A program made the position numbers and the translations under genes. Under the pieces are notes generated by a model, which was not told the DNA's origin, made no database searches, and saw only the letters and a list, made by a program, of their open reading frames with translations. From Pseudomonas cichorii (GTDB taxonomy: Bacteria; Pseudomonadota; Gammaproteobacteria; Pseudomonadales; Pseudomonadaceae), in NCBI RefSeq assembly GCF_015471405.1, contig NZ_BLVZ01000004.1:124001-188000 (forward strand): a stretch of 64,000 nucleotides of DNA. The letters are read 5' to 3'. Position 1 is the first letter of the stretch. Every line of letters begins with the position of its first letter. Positions 31,476-41,374 of the stretch are shown here, one piece after another.

Positions 31476-33962
31476 ATGACCCGTTCCCCGTTCCGTCGTC
31501 TTGTATTCGGCACTCTGCGCCGGTTGCTGTATCTCTGGGTTCGCTCGGAAACCATCAACCAGTCGTCCTTCACGCTCAATCTGGATCGCAGCCGTCCGGT
31601 GTTCTATGTACTGCAATCGCCTTCACTGAGCGACCTGGCAGTCATCGATACCGAATGCCGCAAGGCAGGCCTGCCGCGCCCGGTCCTGCCTGTACCGGTG
31701 GGCAATCTGATGGAGCCCGCTGCGTTCTTTTATCTGACGCCCGAGCCGGACTGGCTGGGTCGCCAGGACAAGCGCGGTGCGCCGCCCACGCTGGAGCGAC
31801 TGCTTGAGGCGGTCAGCCGCAACCCCGCCGAAGATGCTCAGATCATTCCGGTCAGTGTGTTCTGGGGACAATCGCCGGACCATGAATCCAGTGCGTGGAA
31901 ACTGCTGTTCGCTGACAGTTGGGCGGTTACCGGGCGTCTGCGCCGCCTGGTCAGCATCCTGATTCTGGGCCGCAAGACCCGCGTACAGTTTTCAGACCCC
32001 ATCCACCTGCGTGATCTGATCAACGAGAACAAGAGCCCTGAACTCACCCTGCGCATGAGCCAGCGCTTGTTGCGTGTCCGCTTTCGCAACCTGAAAAGCG
32101 CGGTGATCGGCCCCGACGTTTCGCACCGCCGCAATCTGGTCAAAGGGCTGCTGGACGAACCGATGGTCCAGCAGGCCATCGTGGAAGAGGCCGAGCGCGA
32201 GAAGATCACTCACGAAAAGGCCCGGGAGCAGGCTCTGCGTTATGGCAACGAAATCGCCTCGGACTACACCTATTCGGCCATCCGTTTTCTGGAAGTGGTG
32301 CTGAGCTGGTTCTGGAACAAGATCTACGACGGTATCAAGGTCAGTCATATCGAAGGCGTACAGAACGTCGCGCCCGGCCATGAAGTGATTTATGTCCCGT
32401 GCCACCGCAGCCACATCGATTACCTGCTGCTGTCCTATCTGCTGTTTCGCAACGGCCTGACTCCGCCGCACATTGCGGCTGGCATCAACCTGAACATGCC
32501 AGTGATCGGTGGCTTGCTACGGCGCGGCGGCGCGTTCTTCATGCGCCGCACCTTCAAGGGCAACCCGCTGTATACCGCCGTTTTCAACGAATACCTGCAT
32601 ACCCTGTTCACCAAGGGTTTCCCGGTCGAGTACTTCGTCGAAGGTGGCCGTTCGCGTACCGGGCGCATGCTGCAACCCAAGACCGGCATGCTCGCCATTA
32701 CCCTGCGCAGTTTCCTGCGCAACTCGCGCATGCCCATCGTGTTCGTCCCGGTGTATATCGGCTATGAGCGGGTGCTCGAAGGTCGTACCTACCTGGGCGA
32801 ATTGCGCGGTGCCAGCAAGAAGAAAGAATCGATCTTCGATATCTTCAAGGTCATCGGCGCCCTCAAGCAGCGTTTCGGGCAGGTGTCGGTGAACTTTGGC
32901 GAGCCGATCAAGCTGGCACAGTTCCTCGATAACGAACAACCCGACTGGCGCGAACAGGAACTGGGGCCGCAATTCCGCCCGGCGTGGCTCAATGAAACCA
33001 CCAATCGCCTGGGCGAGCGTGTGGCTCAGCATCTGAACGAAGCTGCCGCCGTCAACCCGGTGAATCTGGTGGCCGTAGCATTGCTCTCCACCCAGCGGCT
33101 GGCGCTGGACGATCAGGCCATGGAGCGGGTGCTGGATCTGTACCTGACACTGCTGCGAAAAGTACCGTACTCACCGCACACCACATTGCCAGAGGGCGAT
33201 GGCCGGGCGCTGATCGAGCATGTCAAAGGCATGGATCTGCTGGCCGAGCAAAAGGATGCGCTGGGCAAGATTCTGTATCTGAACGAACAGAACGCGGTCT
33301 TGATGACCTACTACCGCAACAACGTGCTGCATATCTTCGCCCTGCCCTCGCTGCTGGCAAGCTTCTTCCAGAGTTCGTCGCGCATGAGCCGTGAGCAGAT
33401 CCTGCGCTACACCCGTGCGCTGTATCCGTATCTGCAATCGGAGCTGTTCATTCGCTGGACGCTGGAAGAGCTGGATGAAATCGTCGACCAGTGGCTGGCC
33501 GCATTCGTCGAGCAAGGCCTGCTGCGCTTCAAGAACGATGCCTTCGTACGCCCGGAACCGAGTTCGAGGGAGTTTGTGCAACTGACGCTGCTGTCCAGGG
33601 CCATCGCCCAGACCTTGCAGCGTTTCTACATGGCCATCTCGTTGCTGCTCAACAGCGGCCAGAACACGCTCAGCGCAGAAGAGCTGGAAGACCTGTGTAC
33701 GGTCATGGCTCAGCGGCTGTCGATCCTGCATGGCCTCAATGCGCCGGAGTTCTTCGACAAGAGCCTGTTCCGGCACTTCATCCAGACCTTGCTCGACCTC
33801 GGCGTGCTGCGCAAGGACAGCGCTGGCAAGTTGAGCCATCACCCGCTGCTCGGTGAGCTGGCGGAGGGTGCAGCCAAGCGTGTACTGCCGGCAGAGATTC
33901 GCCTGTCGATTCGACAGGTGGCGCTGCATAACGAGATCGAAGAAACGCCTGCCGCAGATTGA
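31476..33962 (+). CDS. plsB: Glycerol-3-phosphate 1-O-acyltransferase
   Basis: Inner-membrane enzyme for the first acylation of glycerol-3-phosphate in phospholipid synthesis. The 828-residue protein (E. coli 807) has the acyltransferase block [13 protein letters not shown] near residue 309, block II around [10 protein letters not shown], block [16 protein letters not shown], and block [13 protein letters not shown]. It appears monocistronic, flanked by a REP doublet upstream. Confidence 0.98.
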   Translation: MTRSPFRRLVFGTLRRLLYLWVRSETINQSSFTLNLDRSRPVFYVLQSPSLSDLAVIDTECRKAGLPRPVLPVPVGNLMEPAAFFYLTPEPDWLGRQDKRGAPPTLERLLEAVSRNPAEDAQIIPVSVFWGQSPDHESSAWKLLFADSWAVTGRLRRLVSILILGRKTRVQFSDPIHLRDLINENKSPELTLRMSQRLLRVRFRNLKSAVIGPDVSHRRNLVKGLLDEPMVQQAIVEEAEREKITHEKAREQALRYGNEIASDYTYSAIRFLEVVLSWFWNKIYDGIKVSHIEGVQNVAPGHEVIYVPCHRSHIDYLLLSYLLFRNGLTPPHIAAGINLNMPVIGGLLRRGGAFFMRRTFKGNPLYTAVFNEYLHTLFTKGFPVEYFVEGGRSRTGRMLQPKTGMLAITLRSFLRNSRMPIVFVPVYIGYERVLEGRTYLGELRGASKKKESIFDIFKVIGALKQRFGQVSVNFGEPIKLAQFLDNEQPDWREQELGPQFRPAWLNETTNRLGERVAQHLNEAAAVNPVNLVAVALLSTQRLALDDQAMERVLDLYLTLLRKVPYSPHTTLPEGDGRALIEHVKGMDLLAEQKDALGKILYLNEQNAVLMTYYRNNVLHIFALPSLLASFFQSSSRMSREQILRYTRALYPYLQSELFIRWTLEELDEIVDQWLAAFVEQGLLRFKNDAFVRPEPSSREFVQLTLLSRAIAQTLQRFYMAISLLLNSGQNTLSAEELEDLCTVMAQRLSILHGLNAPEFFDKSLFRHFIQTLLDLGVLRKDSAGKLSHHPLLGELAEGAAKRVLPAEIRLSIRQVALHNEIEETPAAD

Positions 33963-34059
33963 GCCACGTTTTTCCGGTTCCCTGATAACCTCAATTCAGG
34001 GTCGCGCTGACGGTCGTGTCAGCGCGACTTCCAAGACTCTACAAAATAAGGATGCTGCC

Positions 34060-34749
34060 ATGCTTCGCCCATCGTTTACCTTTGCCGGCCTGTGTGCAGG
34101 CCTGTTGCTGTCGGCTAACGTGTTTGCCCTGTCTCTTGGCGACCTGTCGCAATCGGATGCCACAGGCGGGCTCAAGGATGCACTGACTCAAGGCGCGCAA
34201 GTCGCGGTCAAACAACTGGGCGTTCCCGGCGGTTTCAGCAATAACCAGGAAGTGCGCATCGAGTTGCCGGGCAATCTGGGCAAGGTCGCGAAAAAGATGA
34301 AACAGTTCGGCATGGGCGCCCAGGTCGATCAACTGGAAGCCAGCATGAACCAGGCCGCCGAAGCCGCTGTGCCTCAGGCTCAGGCCTTGCTGGTGGATGC
34401 CGTCAAGAAGATGAGCGTGGCCGATGCCAAGTCGATCCTCAGTGGCGGCAAGGACTCGGCCACCCAGTACCTGAACAGCAGCAGCCGTGAGCAGATCCGC
34501 GCCAAGTTCCTGCCTATCGTCAAGCAAGCCACCGACAAGGTAGGTCTGGCACAGAAATACAATGCCTTTGCCAGCCAGGCAGCAACCCTGGGCGTTCTGG
34601 ACGCGAAAAGCTCCAATATTGAAGGCTATGTGACTGAACAAGCGCTCAACGGCCTGTTCGAGATGATCGCCAGACAGGAAGAAAGCATCCGCGCCAACCC
34701 GGCTGCCGCAGCGACCGGATTGGCGAAGAAGGTGTTTGGAGCGCTCTAA
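34060..34749 (+). CDS. DUF4197 domain periplasmic protein
   Basis: A 229-residue secreted protein: the signal peptide of about 23 residues ends ANVFA, before LSLGDLSQSDATGGLKDAL. The remainder is helical and matches the DUF4197 pattern as I know it (KKMSVADAKSILSGGKDSATQYL). No enzymatic motif is visible. The ATG at 34060 is chosen because it opens the signal peptide. It converges on mexK across a REP doublet. Confidence 0.85.
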   Translation: MLRPSFTFAGLCAGLLLSANVFALSLGDLSQSDATGGLKDALTQGAQVAVKQLGVPGGFSNNQEVRIELPGNLGKVAKKMKQFGMGAQVDQLEASMNQAAEAAVPQAQALLVDAVKKMSVADAKSILSGGKDSATQYLNSSSREQIRAKFLPIVKQATDKVGLAQKYNAFASQAATLGVLDAKSSNIEGYVTEQALNGLFEMIARQEESIRANPAAAATGLAKKVFGAL

Positions 34750-34754
34750 ACCGA

Positions 34755-34804
34755 GTAGGAGCGGATTCATCCGCGAATGGTTTCGCGAATGAATTGGCTC
34801 CTAC
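34755..34804. repeat. REP doublet overlapping the mexK stop
   Basis: Inverted pair of the GTAGGAGC...TCGCGAA REP unit (34755-34777 and 34782-34804). Its right edge CTAC includes the mexK TAG stop (34801-34803). It lies between two convergent genes and could also end both transcripts. Confidence 0.88.
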
Positions 34805-37800
34805 GGTCGTTTTACCCTGAACCACGCCGCATAAAGCGCTGGCAGGAACAGCAAGGTCAGCGCAGTAGCGACAATCAGGCCGCCCATGATCGCGACCGCC
34901 ATCGGGCCGAAGAACAGGCTGCGTGACAGCGGGATCATGGCCAGGACGGCGGCCAGTGCAGTCAGCACGATCGGGCGGAAACGGCGTACCGTGGCCTCAA
35001 TGATGGCGTGCCATTGATCCTGCCCACCGGCGATATCCTGCTCGATCTGGTCCACCAGAATCACCGAGTTACGCATGATCATCCCGGACAGGGCGATGGT
35101 GCCCAGCATGGCGACGAAACCGAACGGCTGATTGAAGATCAGCAGGAACAGCGTCACGCCGATCAGGCCCAGAGGCGCCGTCACGAACACCATGAACATG
35201 CGTGAAAAGCTGCGCAACTGGATCATCAGCAAGGTCAGCACGACCACGATGAACAGCGGCACACCGGCATTCACCGAGTTCTGCCCGCGAGCCGAATCCT
35301 CAACGGTGCCGCCCACTTCCAGCAGATAACCATCCGGCAGTTCAGCACGTACCGGCTCAAGGGTCGGCAGGATCTGCTGGACCAGTGTCGCAGGCTGTTC
35401 CTTGCCATAGATATCGGCACGTACGGTCACACTGGGCAAACGGTTGCGGTGCCAGATGACGCCTTCTTCAAAACCATATTCCAGTGTTGCAACCTGCGAC
35501 AGCGCGACGCTGGCTCCACTTTGCGTGGGCACCGCCAGGCTCGACAGTGAACCCAGTTGCTCACGCTCGTTACGAGTGCCGCGCAGCAGGATTTCGATCA
35601 GCTCATCGTCCTCGCGGAACTGGCTGACGCTGGAGCCGGTAAGCGAATGCCGCAGGAAGGATGAAAGATCCGCCGTGGTAACGCCCAGCGCCCTCGCCCG
35701 GTCCTGATCGATATTCAAATGCACGACCTTGCTGGGCTCCTCCCAGTCCAGATGGACATTGGAGACATGCGGGTTCTCCCTCACTTTCTCCCGGACCTGA
35801 CGAGCCAGAGCCCGAACCACCTCGATATGCTCGCCCGTCACCCGGAACTGCACCGGGTACCCCACGGGCGGGCCGTTTTCCAGGCGCGTCACCCGTGAAC
35901 GCAAGGTGGGGAATTGCTCGTTGAGGCTGGTAATCAGCCAACTGCGCAAGGCTTCACGATCCTCGATGCTTTTGGCCAGCACCACGATCTGGGCAAAACT
36001 CGGAGCGGGCAGTTGCTGATCCAGCGGCAGATAGAAACGCGGCGAACCGGTACCCACGTAAGCCACGTAGTTATCGATCCCCGGATGATCCTTGAGCATC
36101 TGTTCCAGTCGATTCACCTGCTCGGCCGTATTGTGCAGAGACGCACCTTCCGTCAGTTTCAGATCAACCATCAATTCAAGACGTCCCGATGCCGGGAAGA
36201 ACTGCTGCGGAACGAAGCGGAACATCACCACCGACAGGACGAACAGGGCAACGGTCGCGACAATCACCGTCTTGCGCCGCTCGACGCACCACCCCACCAG
36301 CGCACGCACACGCTTGTACATGGGTGTTGCGTAAGGATCGGGAGCATTCGTGCCATGCTTGGCCGCATGAATCTTCGCCAGATCCGGCAGCAAGCGGTCG
36401 CCCAGATAAGGCACAAACATCACCGCGACAATCCAGGAAGCGATCAGGGCAATGGTCACGACCTGAAAGATCGAACGGGTATATTCGCCGGTACTCGACA
36501 GTGCAGTGGCAATAGGCAGGAAACCGGCCGCAGTAATCAGGGTGCCGGTCAGCATCGGGAACGCCGTGCTGGTCCAGGCGAAGCTGGCCGCCTTGAGCCG
36601 GTCGTAGCCCTGCTCCATTTTTATCGCCATCATTTCCACAGCAATGATCGCGTCATCCACCAGCAAACCCAGCGCCAGCACCAGAGCGCCAAGGGAAATC
36701 TTGTGCAGGCCGATCCCCAGGTAATACATGGTGGCGAAGGTCATGGCCAGAACCAGTGGAATCGCCAGGGCGACCACCATGCCGGTACGCATCCCCAGAG
36801 AGAAAAAGCTCACCAGCAAGACAATGACCAGCGCCTCGGCCAGTACCTGAACGAACTCACCGACACCGGTTTTTACCGCCGCGGGCTGATCGGATACCTT
36901 GCGCAACTGCATGCCCGCGGGCAGGTTGTTCTGCAGACGGGCAAACTCGCCTTCCAGCGCACGGCCCAGCACCAGAATATCGCCACCATCCTTCATGGCC
37001 ACGGCCAGGCCGATTGCATCCTCATCCATGAAGCGCATGCGCGGTGCCGGCGGATCGTTGAAGCCGCGATGCACTTCGGCCAGATCGCTGATACGCAACG
37101 TGCGATCCCCGACCCGAATCGGGAAGTTGCGAATTTCGTCCACCGACTGGAAACGCCCGCTGACCCGCAACTGAATACGCTCGGCCGGGGTTTCAAAGAA
37201 GCTCGCAGACGACACCGCGTTCTGCGCCTCAAGGGCCTGCTGCACGGTCTGCATGGGCAGGCCCAGCGTGGCCAGCTTGATGTTCGACAGCTCGATCCAG
37301 ATTTTCTCGTCCTGCAAGCCGATCAGCTCAACCTTGCCGACGTCCTTGACCCGCTGCAAACGGATCTGAATACGTTCGGCATAATCCTTGAGCACGGCGT
37401 AGTCGAAGCCTTTGCCGGTCAGTGCATAGATACTGCCGAAGGTCGTGCCGAACTCATCGTTGAAAAACGGCCCCTGCACGCCTTCAGGCAAGGTTTGCCG
37501 AATATCGCCGATCTTCTTGCGCAACTGATACCAAAGTTCGGGCAATGCCGAAGAAAAGATCGAATCGCGAGCCATGAATGTCACGGTCGACTCGCCAGGA
37601 CGCGAGAACGAAGAAATCCGCTCGTACTCACCGGTTTCCATCAGTTTCTTTTCGATTCGATCCGTCACTTGCCGCGCCACTTCCTCGGCACTTGCTCCCG
37701 GCCACAGGGTACGAATGACCATGGCCTTGAACGTGAAAGGAGGATCTTCGCTTTGCCCAAGCTTGGTGTAGGAAAGCGCACCGACCACAGCCAGCACGAT

Positions 37801-37860
37801 CATCAGATACAGGACGACCTGGCGGTGGCGCAGCGCCCATTCGGAAAGATTGAAATTCAT
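34801..37860 (-). CDS. mexK: RND efflux transporter permease, MexK-like
   Basis: Inner-membrane proton-driven pump of the HAE1 RND family, 1019 residues. It shows TM1 near residues 15-35, a large periplasmic porter loop, TM2-6 around 335-500 with the GLLVDDAIIAVEM relay motif in TM4, a second loop, and a final TM cluster ending SRSLFFGPMAVAIMGGLI. It is 6 nt downstream of the adaptor gene. Position between plsB and rsmJ and the divergent TetR gene match mexJK-mexL of P. aeruginosa. The symbol rests on this synteny; substrates are not shown by the sequence. No outer-membrane channel gene is present, as in mexJK. Confidence 0.85.
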   Translation of the reverse strand: MNFNLSEWALRHRQVVLYLMIVLAVVGALSYTKLGQSEDPPFTFKAMVIRTLWPGASAEEVARQVTDRIEKKLMETGEYERISSFSRPGESTVTFMARDSIFSSALPELWYQLRKKIGDIRQTLPEGVQGPFFNDEFGTTFGSIYALTGKGFDYAVLKDYAERIQIRLQRVKDVGKVELIGLQDEKIWIELSNIKLATLGLPMQTVQQALEAQNAVSSASFFETPAERIQLRVSGRFQSVDEIRNFPIRVGDRTLRISDLAEVHRGFNDPPAPRMRFMDEDAIGLAVAMKDGGDILVLGRALEGEFARLQNNLPAGMQLRKVSDQPAAVKTGVGEFVQVLAEALVIVLLVSFFSLGMRTGMVVALAIPLVLAMTFATMYYLGIGLHKISLGALVLALGLLVDDAIIAVEMMAIKMEQGYDRLKAASFAWTSTAFPMLTGTLITAAGFLPIATALSSTGEYTRSIFQVVTIALIASWIVAVMFVPYLGDRLLPDLAKIHAAKHGTNAPDPYATPMYKRVRALVGWCVERRKTVIVATVALFVLSVVMFRFVPQQFFPASGRLELMVDLKLTEGASLHNTAEQVNRLEQMLKDHPGIDNYVAYVGTGSPRFYLPLDQQLPAPSFAQIVVLAKSIEDREALRSWLITSLNEQFPTLRSRVTRLENGPPVGYPVQFRVTGEHIEVVRALARQVREKVRENPHVSNVHLDWEEPSKVVHLNIDQDRARALGVTTADLSSFLRHSLTGSSVSQFREDDELIEILLRGTRNEREQLGSLSSLAVPTQSGASVALSQVATLEYGFEEGVIWHRNRLPSVTVRADIYGKEQPATLVQQILPTLEPVRAELPDGYLLEVGGTVEDSARGQNSVNAGVPLFIVVVLTLLMIQLRSFSRMFMVFVTAPLGLIGVTLFLLIFNQPFGFVAMLGTIALSGMIMRNSVILVDQIEQDIAGGQDQWHAIIEATVRRFRPIVLTALAAVLAMIPLSRSLFFGPMAVAIMGGLIVATALTLLFLPALYAAWFRVKRP

Positions 37861-37866
37861 CCGCGC

Positions 37867-38967
37867 CTACTCCTTGGCAGCCATTTTTACCGCACGGTTG
37901 CTGCGGTCTACCGGGCGGATCTGCTCGCCTTCACGCAGCACATGCACACCGGCAGCGACTATCCAGTCGGTTTCTTTCAGGCCTTCGAGCACTGGCACCG
38001 ATTCCTGCCCATACGGCCCAAGCTGCACAGGGGTACGCTTGAGGGTGCTGTCAGGATTTACCCGCCAGACGTAACTGGCGCCATTTTCCGAAGTGACGGC
38101 CGACAGTGGCACCGCCAGCGGGACCGCTTGCTCGGCGGCAATAAACACTCGCGCACTCTGGCCCAGCTCGGCCGGAATCTGCCCGGTGGCAAAGGAAATG
38201 CGGGCGGCAAAGGTGCGTGAACGCGGATCGGCTGCCGGTGAAAGCTCACGAATGCGACCGGCAAAACGCTGATCGCGCAGGGTCCACAGTTCGACTGAAA
38301 CCGGCTGGCCAACCTTGAAACGGGCAAAGTTCTGTTCCGGCAGACTGATCAGGACTTCCCGCTCACCATCTGCCGCCAGGGTAAAGACCGTCTGGCCTGC
38401 TGCAACCACCTGCCCGACTTCCACCGAACGTGCGGCGATGACGCCATCCTGCGAGGCACGCAAAACGGTGTAGCTGGTCTGGTTATCGGCGACGGTCAAT
38501 TCAGCCTTGATCTGCTTGAGCCGGGCTTCGCCGGAACGATAAAGGTTTTCCGCGTTGTCGTACTGCGAGCGGCTGACCATCTGCCGATCCAGCAGGGTCT
38601 TGTAGCGATCACGCTCGGAACGTACCAGGTTCAGGTTGGCTTCTGCGGCGCCCACCTGAGCACGGGTCGCTTCCAGTTGCAGGCGCACGTCTTCAGCATC
38701 CAGTTCGGCCAACGGCTGGTTGGCCTTGACCCGTTGCCCCACCTCGACCAGACGCTTGCTGACCTTGCCGCCAATACGAAACGCCAGCTCAGGCTCGAAA
38801 CGAGCCCTCACCTCACCGGGGTAACTGTCCACCGATTGCGAGGAAAGCAATGGCTGCACCACCATTGCAGGGCGCACCACTACAGGCGCAGCCACTTCCT
38901 GACCACATGCTGTCAGCAGCGACAACAGACAAAAAGGCACGACAAGAGACAAAGCATCGCGGAACAT
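37867..38967 (-). CDS. mexJ: RND periplasmic adaptor, MexJ-like
   Basis: Membrane-fusion lipoprotein of 366 residues that links the pump to an outer-membrane channel. The N-terminus has a hydrophobic segment with lipobox-like LLTACG. A split lipoyl domain (GGKVSKRLVEVGQRVKANQPLAELD and ASQDGVIAARSVEVGQVVAAGQ) flanks a coiled-coil hairpin. First gene of a two-gene operon with mexK, divergent from the TetR gene. Confidence 0.85.
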   Translation of the reverse strand: MFRDALSLVVPFCLLSLLTACGQEVAAPVVVRPAMVVQPLLSSQSVDSYPGEVRARFEPELAFRIGGKVSKRLVEVGQRVKANQPLAELDAEDVRLQLEATRAQVGAAEANLNLVRSERDRYKTLLDRQMVSRSQYDNAENLYRSGEARLKQIKAELTVADNQTSYTVLRASQDGVIAARSVEVGQVVAAGQTVFTLAADGEREVLISLPEQNFARFKVGQPVSVELWTLRDQRFAGRIRELSPAADPRSRTFAARISFATGQIPAELGQSARVFIAAEQAVPLAVPLSAVTSENGASYVWRVNPDSTLKRTPVQLGPYGQESVPVLEGLKETDWIVAAGVHVLREGEQIRPVDRSNRAVKMAAKE

Positions 38968-39057
38968 GATGTGGACCTTTGCACAATAGGGCTTGGAATA
39001 ATTGTACCGGCGAGTATATTAAAATATTTCAAACTCTCCAGTTCATTATTTCCACAT
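38968..39057. promoter_or_regulatory. Divergent mexJ/mexL promoter-operator region
   Basis: This 90-nt spacer is AT-rich with a near-palindrome AGTATATTAAAATATTT at its centre. In P. aeruginosa MexL represses both divergent genes from this spacer, so the palindrome is a reasonable operator candidate. The assignment is inferred. Confidence 0.45.
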
Positions 39058-39690
39058 ATGCCAAACACTTCGTTAAACGCAGGTCCAGGTCGCCCCAAAA
39101 ACCTGGAAAAACGCAAAGCCATTCTGGAAGCCGCGAAAGACCTTTTCGTGCGCCATGGCTATGCCAATACCAGCATGGACAGCATCGCCACCGAAGCGGG
39201 CGTCTCCAAACTCACGGTCTATAGCCACTTCACCGACAAGGAAACATTGTTCTCAGCAGCCGTGGTCGCCCGCTGCGAAGAACAGATGCCTGCCCTGTTT
39301 CTTCATCTGAACAGTGATTTACCGGTCGAAACGGTGCTGCTGAACATCGCCCGGGCATTCCAGAAACTGATCAACAGCCCTGAATCGCTTGAGCTGAACC
39401 GCCTGATGGTCAACCTGGGTACTCAGGACCCGAAGCTGTCGATGATCTTCTTCGAGGCTGGGCCACAACGCATTCTCAGCGAGATGGAGAGCCTGCTGAG
39501 GCAGATAGACAAGGCAGGCGGGTTGCGCATCCAGTCGCCGAAAACCGCCGCCGAGCACTTTCTGACCATGGTCAAAGGGCTATGCCATTTCCGTCTGCTG
39601 GTGGGCTGCGGAGAGCTGCCCGACGAAGACACCGCCGAGCAGCATGTTCGGGAGGTGGTGGAATTGTTCATGCGGGCTTATGGGGTTTAG
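39058..39690 (+). CDS. mexL: TetR-family repressor, MexL-like
   Basis: A 210-residue regulator with an N-terminal helix-turn-helix (SMDSIATEAGVSKLTVYSHF, about residues 35-54) and an all-helical ligand-binding domain. The start ATG 39058 opens MPNTSLNAGPGRPKNLEKR; longer upstream in-frame sequence crosses the divergent promoter and is not used. Its position argues that it represses mexJK and itself. Confidence 0.85.
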   Translation: MPNTSLNAGPGRPKNLEKRKAILEAAKDLFVRHGYANTSMDSIATEAGVSKLTVYSHFTDKETLFSAAVVARCEEQMPALFLHLNSDLPVETVLLNIARAFQKLINSPESLELNRLMVNLGTQDPKLSMIFFEAGPQRILSEMESLLRQIDKAGGLRIQSPKTAAEHFLTMVKGLCHFRLLVGCGELPDEDTAEQHVREVVELFMRAYGV

Positions 39691-39701
39691 CACTGCAAAA
39701 C

Positions 39702-39777
39702 TGTGGGAGCGACTTCAGTCGCGAAGGTCACACTGCGCTGGATTTACTGGCCTCTCGCGAATGAATTCGCTCCCACA
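39702..39777. repeat. REP doublet after mexL
   Basis: Inverted REP units TGTGGGAGCGACTTCAGTCG... (39702-39725) and ...GAATGAATTCGCTCCCACA ending 39777, between convergent mexL and rsmJ. Same family as those near 34755, 44301 and 50384. Confidence 0.88.
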
Positions 39778-39788
39778 CACGCGGGAAT

Positions 39789-40571
39789 TTAGCTCTTGAG
39801 GGCCTTCTTCGGATAAATGTCATAACGGCTGGACTTACCATCCAGCGCATAACCCGGTTTGGGGCCTTCGATGCAGGGTGCCTTGCGTGGGCGTTTGACC
39901 ACTACTCGGTGGGTCGCCAGGGCAAGAGCGGCCTCCAGCAGGGCTGGCGCGTCCATGTCATCGCCCACCAGGGGACGGAACAGGCGCATTTCCTTTTTCA
40001 CCAGCGCGGTCTTTTCACGATGCGGGAACATCGGGTCGAGGTAGATCACCTGTGGCGGCTCACCCTCCCATGCGCGGATCAGTTCGATGGAATTGCCGGT
40101 CAGCAGACGCATCTGAGCGATGATCCCGCCCACGTCAGCGTCATGACGCCCGCGCAGCAAGCCATCTTCCAGCAAGGCGGCAATGATCGGCTGACGCTCG
40201 ATCAGGCTCATTTCGCAGCCGAGACTGGCCAGCACGAATGCATCCTTGCCCAGCCCCGCCGTGGCATCCAGAACCCGTGGCCGCACGCCCGGCTGAATAC
40301 CGACGGCCTTGGCGATCATTTGCCCGCTACCGCCGCCGAACAGACGACGATGGGCCACCGCGCCCTCGACAAAATCCACTCGCACGGGGCCTGGAGCATC
40401 GTCGCCCAACTGCTGCAATTGCAGGCCATTGTCGCCCAGTTGCAGGGCAAAGTCGGCCTGTTCGTCCTGCAAAGGCAGGTTCAGACGCTGCGCCCACTGC
40501 GATGCCTGATCCTGTCCGCTCACCGTCAGGGCTTCGACCCGTATGCGGCTGCCCGCTTGCTGCTCACTCAT
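39789..40571 (-). CDS. rsmJ: 16S rRNA (guanine-1516-N2)-methyltransferase
   Basis: SAM-dependent methyltransferase of 260 residues from ATG 40571. Visible motifs are [19 protein letters not shown] (SAM loop), SLIERQP, and the N6/N2-type catalytic segment [12 protein letters not shown]. The longer frame upstream to 40625 lacks family similarity. Confidence 0.95.
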   Translation of the reverse strand: MSEQQAGSRIRVEALTVSGQDQASQWAQRLNLPLQDEQADFALQLGDNGLQLQQLGDDAPGPVRVDFVEGAVAHRRLFGGGSGQMIAKAVGIQPGVRPRVLDATAGLGKDAFVLASLGCEMSLIERQPIIAALLEDGLLRGRHDADVGGIIAQMRLLTGNSIELIRAWEGEPPQVIYLDPMFPHREKTALVKKEMRLFRPLVGDDMDAPALLEAALALATHRVVVKRPRKAPCIEGPKPGYALDGKSSRYDIYPKKALKS

Positions 40572-40667
40572 TCGCTGCACACACTCAAAAAATGTTAATG
40601 ATCGGCAAAATCTGCCGATAACCAAGTATCGGGCATTTTGCCAGACCCAAGGCCAGAACTGATCGCC

Positions 40668-41291
40668 ATGTCAGAGATTGTTCAATCATCCATCGGCTAC
40701 TTGTCGCACGCAGGCGACTACAGCCTCAGCAACAGCCGCACCCTGACCGGTGTCACGCAGTTGTGGTCGGATGCATTTGCCCGGGCGATGGCAGAACAGA
40801 TCGGTGACGGCAGCAAGCCTGAGCAAGCGCCGATCAAGATTGAAGTCGATGTTGAAACCGGCGAACCGGTCACTGGCGCACGTACACTGAGCAAGATCGT
40901 CGAGCAGCGCGCATGCCCTGTTACCGATACTCAGGTCAAACCACCAGAGCCGCTGTTCCTGCCGATTGCCGAATTCGAACTCGACCTGCTGCCACCGGCT
41001 GCCGAGCCTTTCAGCATCAGCGAAATCATCGAACAGCAACGCCACCTGGAATTCGACAGCAACTGGGTTCGCCCGACCGTGGTCAACCCTTACAACTACA
41101 ACGGCAACCCGGGTCCAGGCCCGCAACCGCGCCCTCTGCACCTGCCGATTGCCGAATTCGAGTGGGAGCTGGCCGACAAGCCTGCCTTGCCACTGGACGA
41201 AGAAACCATCCAGGCTCAACAGCGCCAGTTCGACTATGAAAACGGCTGGGCTCGTCCGCTGATCCTGCAAAACCTGCGCATGGCTGCCTAG
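40668..41291 (+). CDS. Unknown protein with a tandem internal repeat, 207 aa
   Basis: No recognised domain. From ATG 40668 ([19 protein letters not shown]) the protein is acidic and soluble. Residues about 95-139 and 156-200 are a duplicated block: both carry PL-x-LPIAEFE, a central QQR, and a W-x-RP near the end. The DNA for LPIAEF is identical over 21 nt in both copies (40958-40978, 41141-41161). A proline/glycine/asparagine linker separates the copies. It is divergent from rsmJ. The TAG stop uses the first G of repeat copy B. Function unknown. Confidence 0.8.
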   Translation: MSEIVQSSIGYLSHAGDYSLSNSRTLTGVTQLWSDAFARAMAEQIGDGSKPEQAPIKIEVDVETGEPVTGARTLSKIVEQRACPVTDTQVKPPEPLFLPIAEFELDLLPPAAEPFSISEIIEQQRHLEFDSNWVRPTVVNPYNYNGNPGPGPQPRPLHLPIAEFEWELADKPALPLDEETIQAQQRQFDYENGWARPLILQNLRMAA

Positions 41292-41374
41292 GCTCTGCTT
41301 GAAATGTTTTCGAGCGAAGGTGAGCCTGTTTTTAACGCAGCATCACCGAGCGCAGATACATTTCATATAGAGCC
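41291..41374. repeat. MITE-like inverted repeat, copy B
   Basis: An 84-bp element with ends GGCTCT...AGAGCC and inner arms GAAATGT/ACATTTC, closely matching copy A at 21498. It is flanked by TA on both sides (possible target duplication). Its first G completes the TAG of the upstream gene and its last C complements the G of the TAG of the convergent extensin-like gene. Confidence 0.8.

Noticed and set aside
35914..38220. 768-codon open frame on the plus strand opposite mexK/mexJ
   Set aside because: It is antisense to well-supported RND genes, has low-complexity His/Gln/Arg-rich sequence typical of GC-rich shadow frames, and no domain.
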